Shown: positions 45,703 to 53,431 of the stretch, piece by piece | Layout: every line of letters begins with the position of its first letter | Position numbering within the stretch: the first letter of the stretch is position 1 | From: Streptomyces sp. JJ66 | Lineage (GTDB): Bacteria > Actinomycetota > Actinomycetes > Streptomycetales > Streptomycetaceae | Assembly: GCF_019303495.1 (NCBI RefSeq) | Contig: NZ_JAEVFI010000011.1 | Span: forward strand, 59,440 to 123,439 | Length of the DNA: 64,000 nt | Reading direction: 5' to 3' | The notes under the pieces: model-generated | Seen by the model: the letters and a program-made list of their open reading frames with translations, nothing else | Database searches by the model: none | Told to the model about the DNA's origin: nothing | Program-made: the position numbers and the translations under genes

Positions 45703-45749
45703 CCCGGCACCCGGTGCTCCGCCGTCGTGGCGAGGCACCGGGTGCCGGG
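45703..45749 (-). terminator. Terminator after the P450 gene
   Basis: Perfect 15-bp stem (45703-45717 / 45735-45749) with a 17-nt loop, 47 bp beyond the P450 stop. Marks the edge of the polyketide cluster. Confidence 0.8.
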
Positions 45750-45795
45750 ACGGGACGTACGGGGTGGGCAGGCGGGCGGGAGCGGCCGGGAGGCG

Positions 45796-47208
45796 TCAGT
45801 GGGCGGGGGCCGCCCAGGTGACGGGCAGGGCCGCCAGGTTGTGGTTGACGTCGCCGGGGTGCCAGACGAGGTCGCTTTCCGGGACGGCGAGCCGCAGTCC
45901 GGGGAAGCGGCGCACCAGTCCGTCGAGCGCGATGGTGAGTTCCAGCCGGGCCAGCGGGGCGCCCAGGCAGCGGTGGATGCCGTGTCCGAAGGACAGGTGC
46001 CGGGAGTCGGTGCGCCGCAGGTCGAGGCGGTCGGGGTCGGCCACCAGGGCGGGGTCCCGGTTGGCGGAGGAGAGCACGATAAACACCGGCTCCCCGCGCG
46101 GCACCGTCACGCCGCCGATCTCCACGTCCTCGGTGGCCAGCCGGGGGAAGCCGGTGGTGTCGGTGGCGAAGAGGTTGACGGCGCGCAGCAGTTCCTCCAC
46201 GGCGGCGGGCACCTCCTCGGGGTGCTCGCACAGCCGCCGCCACTGCTCCGGGTGGTGCGCGATGAGCGCGAGCACCGAGTTGGCGAGCTGGCAGGCGGTG
46301 GTGTCGAAGCCCGCGCCCAGCAGGGTGTAGCCGAAGACGATGAGCTCCTGCTCGCTGAGCCGGTCGTCCTCGTCGCGGGCGGCGATCAGCGCGGACAGCA
46401 GGTCGTCCGCCGGTTCCTCGCGCTTGACCGCGATCATCTGCGCCATGTAGCCCGCGAGCCGCCCGGCGCCCTCCCTGGCCCGTTCCGGGTCGCCCGTCAC
46501 CGAGGCGAACTGCCGCGCCCAGAGACCGAACTGCTCCTGGTCGTCCGCCGGGACGCCCAGCAGTTCGCAGATGACCGTGATGGGCAGCGGGGAGCTGAGA
46601 GCCGCCACGAGGTCGGCGCTGTCGCCGCCCGCCGCCATGGCGTCCAGAAAGCCGTCCACCAATTCCTGGATGCGGGGGCGGAGTCGCTCGACGCGCCGGA
46701 CGGTGAACGCCTTCGTCACCAGCTTGCGCAGCCGGGTGTGCTCCGGCGGGTCCATGGAGGCGATCATCTCCGGCGGTGCCTTGAGCAGGCCGGGGAACTC
46801 CGGGGCGTCCGCGCGGTAGAAGGCCGCCCGGCTGAGCCGGGGGTCGCTGAGGGCGGCACGGGCCTCCGCGTAGCCGGTGACCACCCAGGTGTGGCCGCCG
46901 GTGGCGACGGGCACCCGGGCGACGGGCTCCTCGGCGCGCAGCCGGGAGTAGCCGGGGGCCGGGCCACGGTAGGAGGAGTGCGGGAAGGGGAAGGCCACGG
47001 CTTCCGGCGCCACTGGGCACGCCGGTGCGTCCGGCTCGGGGTGCGCCGGTGCGTTCGTCGTGGGGTGCGCCTGAGTGTCCGCCTGGGGGTGCGTCGCCGG
47101 GGCTGCGCCGGGGCACGTTTCGGGGGCTGTCGCGGCAGTGGTCTCGGGGGCTGCGCCGAGTGCCGTTCCGGGGGTCGCTTCGGAAGCTGTCGGGTGTGCC
47201 GTCGTCAT
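45796..47208 (-). CDS. Cytochrome P450
   Basis: 470 aa. I-helix GAGFDTTACQ, K-helix EELLRA, heme loop FGHGIHRCLGAPLAR with proximal Cys414. Resembles bacterial CYP107/105-type tailoring oxygenases. The first 65 residues are an unusual Ala/Thr/Pro/His-rich low-complexity extension before the normal P450 start (FPFPHSSYRGPAPGYSRL). Six bp after the flavin monooxygenase stop and presumably co-expressed with it. Likely hydroxylates or cross-links the cluster product. Confidence 0.92.
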   Translation of the reverse strand: MTTAHPTASEATPGTALGAAPETTAATAPETCPGAAPATHPQADTQAHPTTNAPAHPEPDAPACPVAPEAVAFPFPHSSYRGPAPGYSRLRAEEPVARVPVATGGHTWVVTGYAEARAALSDPRLSRAAFYRADAPEFPGLLKAPPEMIASMDPPEHTRLRKLVTKAFTVRRVERLRPRIQELVDGFLDAMAAGGDSADLVAALSSPLPITVICELLGVPADDQEQFGLWARQFASVTGDPERAREGAGRLAGYMAQMIAVKREEPADDLLSALIAARDEDDRLSEQELIVFGYTLLGAGFDTTACQLANSVLALIAHHPEQWRRLCEHPEEVPAAVEELLRAVNLFATDTTGFPRLATEDVEIGGVTVPRGEPVFIVLSSANRDPALVADPDRLDLRRTDSRHLSFGHGIHRCLGAPLARLELTIALDGLVRRFPGLRLAVPESDLVWHPGDVNHNLAALPVTWAAPAH

Positions 47209-47214
47209 CGCGGA

Positions 47215-48351
47215 TCAGCTCTCTGGCCCGGCGAGGACGGCCGAGTAGTTCTTGCGGGCCGCCGTGTCGTACTGGAGGGCGATGTGGCTGGTGGCGGTGG
47301 TGACGTCACGCCAGAACCGCTCGACGGGCCGCCCCTGGGCGAGTCCCCCGGTGCCGGATGCCCGCACCACGAGGCCGACCGCCTCCTGGAGCAGTTCGGC
47401 GGCGAAGGTAGCGTTGCGCTCGTTGCGGGCCATCAGTTCCGGTGTGAAGTGCCGGTCGTCGATTACCTCGGCGTTCTGCGCTACGAGGTGACGAGCCGCG
47501 TCGATACGGCCCGACGCGCGCACGAGGGCGAGTTCGGCCGCCTGCGTGCGGCGGCGCGCTCCCAGTGCGGCGGCCCCCGCCGCCAGGCAGCCAACCGCCG
47601 CGCCGAGCGCCGGGGCGATGAACGTCAGCCCGCCGACGGCCTGGAAGGGCACGTTGTGCGCGGGCACGGTGGAGTGCGCGTTGTGGCCGGAGAGCATCGC
47701 CCGCCGGGAGAAGGACAGGTGGGCCGGTACCCGGGCGTCCTGGACGGTGAGGGTGTGGCTGCCGGTGGCCCGCATGCCGGTGGCGTCCCAGGTGGGGGTC
47801 ACCTGGTAGCTGCCGCGCGGCAGCGCGAAGAACCGCGTCTCGGGCGGTCCGGCGGCCGGGGCGGTACCGGAGGCCGGATCGGCCACCGGCGCGCAGACCA
47901 GGGCCCAGTCCGCGTCGTCGATCCCGCTGACGTAGCCCCAGCTTCCGCTCAGCGACCAGTCGTCGCCGCTGGCCTCCGCCCGCCCGGACGGCACCAGGCC
48001 GGTCGCCACCAGCGTGTCGGGGTCGCGCCCCCACAGCTCCTCGTGCCCCTGCGGGGGGAGCAGGCTCGCGAAGCGGGAGGAGTAGGCGGCCAGGGAGGCG
48101 CACCAGGCGGTGGCCGCGCAGCCCTCCCCGACGGTGGACACGGCCCGGGTCAGCGCGGCGAAGGTGCCCTCCGCGCCGCCGAGGTGGCGGGCCACGAAGT
48201 GGCGGCCGAACCCGGCCCGGCGGACGGCCCGGACGACCTCGGGGTCGAGGGCGCCGGAGCGGTCCGCCTCGGGGGCCCGGTGCGCGGCGAGTTGCCGGAC
48301 CTCATCGGCGGCCGTCTCCAGGCCGGTGTCCGGTGGTGTCTGGGTCAGCAT
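47215..48351 (-). CDS. Acyl-CoA-dehydrogenase-like flavin monooxygenase (ActVA-ORF5 type)
   Basis: 378 aa from ATG 48351 behind GGAGG. N-terminal helical domain (VRAVRRAGFGRHFVARHLGG), middle beta domain with DDWSLSGSWGYVSGIDDADW, and C-terminal helical bundle (LVRASGRIDAARHLVAQNAE, ATSHIALQYDTAARKNYSAV). This is the fold of reduced-flavin-dependent aromatic hydroxylases such as ActVA-ORF5 and HpaB relatives. It needs FMNH2, which the reductase at 49953 could supply. In operon with the P450. Confidence 0.85.
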   Translation of the reverse strand: MLTQTPPDTGLETAADEVRQLAAHRAPEADRSGALDPEVVRAVRRAGFGRHFVARHLGGAEGTFAALTRAVSTVGEGCAATAWCASLAAYSSRFASLLPPQGHEELWGRDPDTLVATGLVPSGRAEASGDDWSLSGSWGYVSGIDDADWALVCAPVADPASGTAPAAGPPETRFFALPRGSYQVTPTWDATGMRATGSHTLTVQDARVPAHLSFSRRAMLSGHNAHSTVPAHNVPFQAVGGLTFIAPALGAAVGCLAAGAAALGARRRTQAAELALVRASGRIDAARHLVAQNAEVIDDRHFTPELMARNERNATFAAELLQEAVGLVVRASGTGGLAQGRPVERFWRDVTTATSHIALQYDTAARKNYSAVLAGPES

Positions 48352-48477
48352 GCTGGTACCTCCAGGGCGGGGGCGGGAGAGTCCGTCGGCTGTCCAGCGT
48401 TTCGGCACCGGCTAGAGGGGGGATGCACGCACGCTGGACCACCGCGGGCTCCCCGCCCGGTGTCGCCTCCGGCTGGC

Positions 48478-48945
48478 TCAGAACAGCCTGCCGAAGCGCT
48501 CCAGGGTGTCCCCCGGGCTGGGTCCCTGAAGGGCCTGGTGAATGCGCTCGGCGCCCTCGCCGTGCTGGTGCAGTTTGACGTGCGCGAGTTCGACGCGGGT
48601 GTGGTGTGCGTCCACGGGCGTGAACTCGACCTCGATCTCGCTGGCGAACTCGTCGTCGTCCAGCGGCTGCCAGGTCGGCGAGATGCGCCACGTCATGGCG
48701 AGGCGGTGCGGCGGCTCCCAGGTGAGGACACGTCCCCAGTCCTGCTGCCGCCCCTCGGCGTCCCACTCGTAGTACCGGCCGCCGACCACGGGCTCGAAGG
48801 CCAGGCCGACGCGCGCCGTCTTCAGCAGGACGTGGTGGTCGGGCCACCAGTCGGAGGGACGCTCGGTGAAGACCTGGAACGCCTTCTCGGGAGTGGCGGC
48901 GACGACCACCGACTTGCGGACGTCCGGCAGGGGTTGCACGGGCAT
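48478..48945 (-). CDS. SRPBCC-family protein (AHSA1-like)
   Basis: 155 aa from ATG 48945 (AAGGAG). START/Bet-v1-like fold: VRKSVVVAATPEKAFQVFTE, DWWPDHH, VVGGRYYEWDAEGRQQDWGR, MTWRISPTW, EVEFTPVDAHHTRVELAHVK. The variant is closer to AHSA1/toxin-like SRPBCC proteins than to the di-domain aromatase/cyclases of type II PKS. In this setting it could still bind the polyketide; the role is not established. Divergent from the ketoreductase. Confidence 0.8.
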   Translation of the reverse strand: MPVQPLPDVRKSVVVAATPEKAFQVFTERPSDWWPDHHVLLKTARVGLAFEPVVGGRYYEWDAEGRQQDWGRVLTWEPPHRLAMTWRISPTWQPLDDDEFASEIEVEFTPVDAHHTRVELAHVKLHQHGEGAERIHQALQGPSPGDTLERFGRLF

Positions 48946-49144
48946 GGCGGCTCCTTGGTTCGGCTTGGCTGGCACGTGCCCGGCACGCTCGCCGCCCCGG
49001 CTCGACGCCCCGTCGAGCCGGGCTGGACCCGTCCCCTCCAGAACGGTTCAAGGCCCCGCCGAGACCGGCGCGAGGTGCCGTTGTCACGGTCGTCGCCACG
49101 TCAGCCCCAAGCCGTCCGGCAGCGGGCACCCACAGGAGGTCACG
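48946..49144. promoter_or_regulatory. Divergent promoter region SRPBCC / ketoreductase
   Basis: 199 bp between the SRPBCC and ketoreductase starts. AGGAGG at 49135-49140 is the ketoreductase ribosome site. No clear SARP heptamer pair found by eye. Confidence 0.4.
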
Positions 49145-49930
49145 ATGGCTGAAACGGAACGACGGGTCGCGTTCATCACGGGGGCGACCAGCGGCATCGG
49201 TCTCGCCGTCACCGAGCTGCTGGCCCGCCAGGGCGTCGCGGTGTTCGGCTGCGCCCGCTCGGGGGAGGACGTGCGGACGCTGGTCAAGCGGCTGCGCGCC
49301 GAGGGGTTCGAGGCGGACGGCGCCGCGTGCGACGTCTCCTCCGCCGAGCAGGTGTCAGCCGCCGTGGCGGCGGCCGTCGCCACGTTTGGCCGGGTGGACA
49401 TCCTGGTCAACAACGCGGGCCGGGGCGGCGGCGGGGTGACGGCGACCCTGGCGGACGACATCTGGTACGACGTCATCGACGTCAACCTCAACGGCGTCTT
49501 CCTGGTCACCCGCGAGGTGCTGCGGCACGGGGGGATGCTGGAGAACGGCTGGGGGCGGGTCATCAGCATCGCCTCTACCGGCGGCAAGCAGGGCGTCGCC
49601 CTGGCCGCCCCCTACTCCGCCTCCAAGCACGGCGTCATCGGCTTCACCAAGGCCGTCGGCAACGAGCTGGCGCGGTCCGGGGTGACGGTGAACGCCGTCT
49701 GCCCCGGCTATGTCGAGACGCCGATGGCCGGGCGGGTCCGCCAGGGATACGCCCATCACTGGGGCGTCAGTGAGCAGGAGGTACTGGAGAAGTTCCAGGC
49801 GAAGATCCCGATGGGCCGCTACTCCACCCCCGAGGAGGTGGCCGGGCTCGTCGGCTACCTGGCCTCGGACACCGCCGCGTCGATCACCTCGCAGGCCCTC
49901 AACGTCTGCGGCGGCCTCGGTAACTACTGA
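49145..49930 (+). CDS. Type II PKS C9-type ketoreductase (ActIII-like)
   Basis: 261 aa, the same length as ActIII. NADPH motif TGATSGIG (12-19). The catalytic tetrad Asn114, Ser144, Tyr157, Lys161 falls at exactly the ActIII positions. The C-terminal PMGRYSTPEEVAGLVGYLAS and ALNVCGGLGNY are diagnostic for aromatic polyketide ketoreductases. It reduces one carbonyl of the nascent poly-beta-keto chain, usually C9. First gene of a plus-strand operon with the flavin reductase and MBL cyclase. Confidence 0.95.
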   Translation: MAETERRVAFITGATSGIGLAVTELLARQGVAVFGCARSGEDVRTLVKRLRAEGFEADGAACDVSSAEQVSAAVAAAVATFGRVDILVNNAGRGGGGVTATLADDIWYDVIDVNLNGVFLVTREVLRHGGMLENGWGRVISIASTGGKQGVALAAPYSASKHGVIGFTKAVGNELARSGVTVNAVCPGYVETPMAGRVRQGYAHHWGVSEQEVLEKFQAKIPMGRYSTPEEVAGLVGYLASDTAASITSQALNVCGGLGNY

Positions 49931-49952
49931 CCGCCGCCCGGAAGGAATCACC

Positions 49953-50477
49953 ATGCCGAACGCCCTGCCCGTGCTGGCCGAGACCGATGTCGCCACCTTC
50001 CGCACCGCCATGGGCCGCTTCCCCACCGGCGTCACCCTGCTCACCCAGGGCAGCGGCCCCGACACCGCCATCATCACCCTCAACAGCCTCACCTCGGTGT
50101 CCCTGGACCCCCTGTTGCTGTCGGTCTCCGTCAAGGCGGACGGCCGGATGCGGCCCCGGGTGGAGCGCCACGGCAGCTTCGCCGTCAGCGTCCTCGCCGC
50201 CTGGCACCGCGAACTGGGCGGCGAGTTCGCCCGCCCCGACCGGCCGGAGGGCGAGGCCGCCATGCTGCGCTGCGGCGCCGTTACGGGAGCCACCGGCAAC
50301 GCGGTCATCCCGGACGCGGTCAGCGCCTTCGAGTGCCACCTGAGGGCGGTGCACCCCGCCGGAGACCACGCGGTGCTCATCGGAGAGGTGGTGGCCGTGC
50401 ACGGCGGCAGCCCCGGCGCCGCGCCCCTCGTCTTCCACCACGGCCGGTTCACCACGCTCCCGGAGCGTGCCGCGTGA
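49953..50477 (+). CDS. Flavin reductase (ActVB/HpaC-like)
   Basis: 174 aa from ATG 49953 behind GGAAGGAA. Short-chain FMN-dependent reductase domain: FRTAMGRFPTGVTLLT, SLTSVSLDPLLLSVSV, GSFAVSVLAA and the closing GGSPGAAPLVFHHGRFTTL. Supplies reduced flavin to a partner oxygenase, most plausibly the ActVA-ORF5-type protein at 47215. Stop overlaps the next start (GTGA). Confidence 0.92.
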   Translation: MPNALPVLAETDVATFRTAMGRFPTGVTLLTQGSGPDTAIITLNSLTSVSLDPLLLSVSVKADGRMRPRVERHGSFAVSVLAAWHRELGGEFARPDRPEGEAAMLRCGAVTGATGNAVIPDAVSAFECHLRAVHPAGDHAVLIGEVVAVHGGSPGAAPLVFHHGRFTTLPERAA

Positions 50478-51424
50478 ACGCCCCGGCCGCTCCGGCCGCC
50501 CCGGAAGCACCGGCACCGGCGCGGGGCGCACCCGGCGTCCTGACGGAAGTCGCTGACGGCGTACACGCCTTCGTCCAGCCCCACGGCGGCTGGTGCCTGA
50601 ACAACGCCGGGCTGGTCCTCGGTGAGACGGCGCTGCTGATCGACACCGCCGCCACCGAGTCCCGGACGCGCCGCCTGCGCGAGGAGGTGCTGCGCCTGGT
50701 ACCGGACGGGCCGGACCTGCTGGTCAACACGCACTTCCACGGCGATCACGTCTTCGGCAACTCCCACTTCACGCCCCGCGCCCGGGTCCTCGCGCACGCC
50801 AGCGCCCGCTCGGACATGGCCGAGTCCGGACTCGGGTTGTGCGGCCTGTGGCCGGACGTGCCCTGGGGCGATCTGCGCCTGGTGCTGCCGGACCTGACGT
50901 TCCGGGACGCGCTGACGGTGCACACCGGTGACCTCAGCGTCGAACTCCTGCACTTCGGCCCGGCGCACACGGCGGGCGACGTCGTCGCCTGGGTGCCGGA
51001 GCGCGGGGTGCTCTTCACCGGCGACGTGGCGTGGTCGCAGGTGACCCCGTTCGTCCTGATGGGCTCCTTCGAGGGCTCCTTCCGGGCGCTGGACCGGATG
51101 CGGGCGCTGCGTCCGCGCGTGGTCGTCGCCGGGCACGGCCCGGTGGCCGGGCCCGAGGTGCTGGACGAGACCGAGCGGTACCTACGCCACGTCCTGGCGA
51201 TCGCTGACGACGGACTCCGGGCGGGGCTGACGCCGCTGGAGGCCGCGCGGGCGGCCGGACCCGGCCCGTATGCCGAACTCCCGGACGCCGAGCGGCTGGC
51301 GGCCAACCTGCACCGGGCCTACGCGGAGCGGAGCGGCACGCCGCCGGGAGGGCGGATCGACGTCCAGGCCGCCTTCGCCGACCTGGTGGCGCTGGGCGGG
51401 CGGCTTCCGGAGTGCCACGCCTGA
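50474..51424 (+). CDS. Metallo-beta-lactamase-fold cyclase/hydrolase (ActIV-like)
   Basis: 316 aa, GTG start overlapping the reductase stop. Zinc site NTHFHGDHVFGN, then LLHFGPAHTAGDVVAW, GVLFTGDVAW and VVVAGHGPVAG. ActIV in actinorhodin synthesis is an MBL-fold thioesterase/cyclase that closes the second ring and releases the chain. Operon placement behind an ActIII-like reductase makes the same role likely here. Confidence 0.85.
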   Translation: MNAPAAPAAPEAPAPARGAPGVLTEVADGVHAFVQPHGGWCLNNAGLVLGETALLIDTAATESRTRRLREEVLRLVPDGPDLLVNTHFHGDHVFGNSHFTPRARVLAHASARSDMAESGLGLCGLWPDVPWGDLRLVLPDLTFRDALTVHTGDLSVELLHFGPAHTAGDVVAWVPERGVLFTGDVAWSQVTPFVLMGSFEGSFRALDRMRALRPRVVVAGHGPVAGPEVLDETERYLRHVLAIADDGLRAGLTPLEAARAAGPGPYAELPDAERLAANLHRAYAERSGTPPGGRIDVQAAFADLVALGGRLPECHA

Positions 51425-51485
51425 CCGCGACGCCGGACACACCGAGGGATGAGACCCCGGGGAGCCGACAGGAAGGACCCGAACC

Positions 51486-51791
51486 ATGGCGAGACCACCG
51501 CTGCTCCTGAGGGCCGAGAAGCCCGGGCACACCGGGCACACCGAGGGGCGTCCCGCGCCCGGCCCACCCCGGCCCGCAGCGCCGGACACCCGTACCGCGG
51601 CCCATCCCGGCGGGTTCGGCACCTCAGGCGTCCGCGCCCAGCCCGTCGCCGTCCATCCGGCGGAGGACGGCTTCCGCGCCGGGGCGTCCCGCTCCCGTGC
51701 GTGGCCCGCCACGGCGCCCATGTCCCCCTGCCTGCTGGCCGGGGAGGACGACGCCGGGTTCGAGCCGCACATCTGGCGCGGCATCGACTGA
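51486..51791 (+). CDS. Small Pro/Ala-rich protein, uncertain
   Basis: 101 aa, ATG 51486 behind AGGAAGG, 61 bp after the MBL gene. Pro/Gly/Arg/His-rich with a short distinctive end (SPCLLAGEDDAGFEPHIWRG). No domain recognised. The good ribosome site and operon position argue for expression; the low-complexity composition argues caution. Confidence 0.4.
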   Translation: MARPPLLLRAEKPGHTGHTEGRPAPGPPRPAAPDTRTAAHPGGFGTSGVRAQPVAVHPAEDGFRAGASRSRAWPATAPMSPCLLAGEDDAGFEPHIWRGID

Positions 51792-51906
51792 CGGCGCCGC
51801 GCCCGGGCGGTCCGCACGGCACCGGCCGTGGACCGCCGGGGCGTGGACCGTCCGGGCGTGGACCGTCCGGACGGTAGGGCGGGGCGCCGGGAGGCGGCCC
51901 ACGGCG

Positions 51907-52362
51907 TCAGGACGCGGCCGGGGTGTCCCGGTGGATCACCCGGGACCGGGTGCGCAGTTCCCCGTCCACCCGCACGAGGACGTCGTCCACGGTGAACGTG
52001 GGCTGGAAGGCGACCTGGCCCTCGCGGTTCACCTGCGTCACCAGCGTGTAGTAGGAGACGTGCACCGAGCCGTCCTCCTGGGGTTCGATGAGCAGCTTGT
52101 CGAACCAGTGGCGGACGGCGATGCCCTGGTAGCGCGGCAGGTTGGCGCGCATGCCGGCGATCATGGCGGCGCGGCCCTCGGCACGGTCGCCGGAGGCGTG
52201 CACCACCACGCCGTCCTCGGTGAACGTGGCCGCGAACCCCTCGATGTCGAGCGCGTCCACACACCGCATCTGACGGGCGAAGAAGGTCTGCACCTCGGCG
52301 TAGAGATCGCCGGTGACCTGCCGCGTGGTGGGCTGGTCGGCCTGCTGTACGGGATGCCCCAC
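51907..52362 (-). CDS. SnoaL-like (NTF2-fold) protein
   Basis: 151 aa from GTG 52362 with GAGAGGAG upstream. NTF2-like cone: FFARQMRCVDALDIEGFAAT, FTEDGVVVHASGDRAEGRAA, then HWFDKLLIEPQEDGSVHVSY and LRTRSRVIHRD. In aromatic polyketide clusters such proteins act as cyclases, hydroxylases or isomerases. Similar to single-domain nuclear-transport-like cluster proteins; exact reaction unknown. Divergent from the CofC-like gene. Confidence 0.8.
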   Translation of the reverse strand: MGHPVQQADQPTTRQVTGDLYAEVQTFFARQMRCVDALDIEGFAATFTEDGVVVHASGDRAEGRAAMIAGMRANLPRYQGIAVRHWFDKLLIEPQEDGSVHVSYYTLVTQVNREGQVAFQPTFTVDDVLVRVDGELRTRSRVIHRDTPAAS

Positions 52363-52565
52363 GAGTCGCTCCTCTCGTCGCCGCCCCCGCTGACCGGGGC
52401 CGGGCCTGGTGCCGACGATCGTGCCGGGCGGTGCTCCAGCGGTGCTGGAGGACGGCTCCACATCCCCCGGTGGCCCCTGGGCAGGCGTGGCGCCGGGGCG
52501 CGGGCCGCGCGGGACTTCCGCCGGTTCTCCGCCCGTGCTCCAGCGGGCGTCCGCAGCCTGGGCGC
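52363..52565. promoter_or_regulatory. Divergent promoter region SnoaL-like / CofC-like
   Basis: 203 bp between two divergent cluster genes. Nothing assignable by eye beyond the SnoaL-like ribosome site. Confidence 0.3.
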
Positions 52566-53270
52566 ATGACACCCCTCGTTGACACCGGCCCGGCGCCCGG
52601 GGACGTCCGGCCAGCGGCGGCCTGGTCGGTGGTGCTGCCGGTGGAGTCCTTCGAGTACGCCAAGCCGGACCTGGCCGCCGTCGCGGGCTACCACCGCCGC
52701 GAGCTGGCGCACGCGTTCTTCCTCGACACGCTGCGCGCGGTGCGGGCCACCGCCTGCGTGGGCCTGGTCGTCGTGGCGACCAGGGACCCACTGGCGGCCC
52801 GGCAGGCGCGCACGCTCGGGGCGGTCACCGGGCACGTGCCGCCGCGGGCCGATGTGCGCGAGACGGTGCGGCGCGGCGTGGCGACCGCCGCCGGGCTGGT
52901 TCCCGCCGCCCCGGTCTGCGTGCTGGCCGCCGACCTGCCCACGCTGCGCCCCTCGGAGCTGCACCAGGTGCTGACCGTCGCCCGCATGCACCCCCGCACC
53001 TTCGTCCCGGACCGTTCGGGCCGGGGCGTCACCGCGCTGACCTCCGGCTGCCCGCGCGCCGTCGATCCGGCCTTCGGCTCCGGCGCGTGCGGCCAGCAAC
53101 GGCGCGGCGGGGCGCTGGAGCTGACCTGCCGGGGCACGGTGGGGCTGCGGCTGGACGTGGATGCCCCGGGCGATCTGGTGACCGCGCACCTGCGGGGTCT
53201 GGGACCGTTCACCCGGGGCATCCTGGGCACCTGGGTGCACCCGTCCCCGACTCCGGCGACCGCACGCTGA
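52566..53270 (+). CDS. CofC/FbiD-like nucleotidyltransferase
   Basis: 234 aa from ATG 52566. Layout of 2-phospho-L-lactate (or PEP) guanylyltransferase of F420 synthesis: WSVVLPVESF...AKPDLA, RRELAHAFFLDTLRAV, VCVLAADLPTLRPSELHQVL, RGVTALTSGCP and LRLDVDAPGDLVTAHLRGLG. Several usually conserved positions differ: the Lys after VLPV is Glu, AKSRL is AKPDL, and the GTGTT loop is GRGVT. So it may be a repurposed paralogue. No other F420 gene is in the window. Confidence 0.75.
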   Translation: MTPLVDTGPAPGDVRPAAAWSVVLPVESFEYAKPDLAAVAGYHRRELAHAFFLDTLRAVRATACVGLVVVATRDPLAARQARTLGAVTGHVPPRADVRETVRRGVATAAGLVPAAPVCVLAADLPTLRPSELHQVLTVARMHPRTFVPDRSGRGVTALTSGCPRAVDPAFGSGACGQQRRGGALELTCRGTVGLRLDVDAPGDLVTAHLRGLGPFTRGILGTWVHPSPTPATAR

Positions 53271-53376
53271 CCGGCCCCGCGCCGGGCCGCCCGAACGCGC
53301 TGGCCGCCCGAACGCGTTGGGGCCATACGGGCGTGCCAGGCCGTCACACGTCCACGTCCGCACGCCGGTCGTCGCC

Positions 53377-53404
53377 GACGCCAGCACGCCGACGCCAGCA
53401 CGCC
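53377..53404. repeat. Tandem 14-bp duplication
   Basis: GACGCCAGCACGCC occurs twice head to tail between the convergent CofC-like and acyltransferase genes. Minor; role unknown. Confidence 0.8.
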
Positions 53405-53431
53405 GGGGCCGCCTCCGGCGCGGAACGCCGG

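Noticed and set aside
45727..49152. 1141-residue open frame on the plus strand
   Set aside because: Antisense to the P450, flavin oxygenase and SRPBCC genes, which have clear motifs; composition is typical of a third-position GC shadow.
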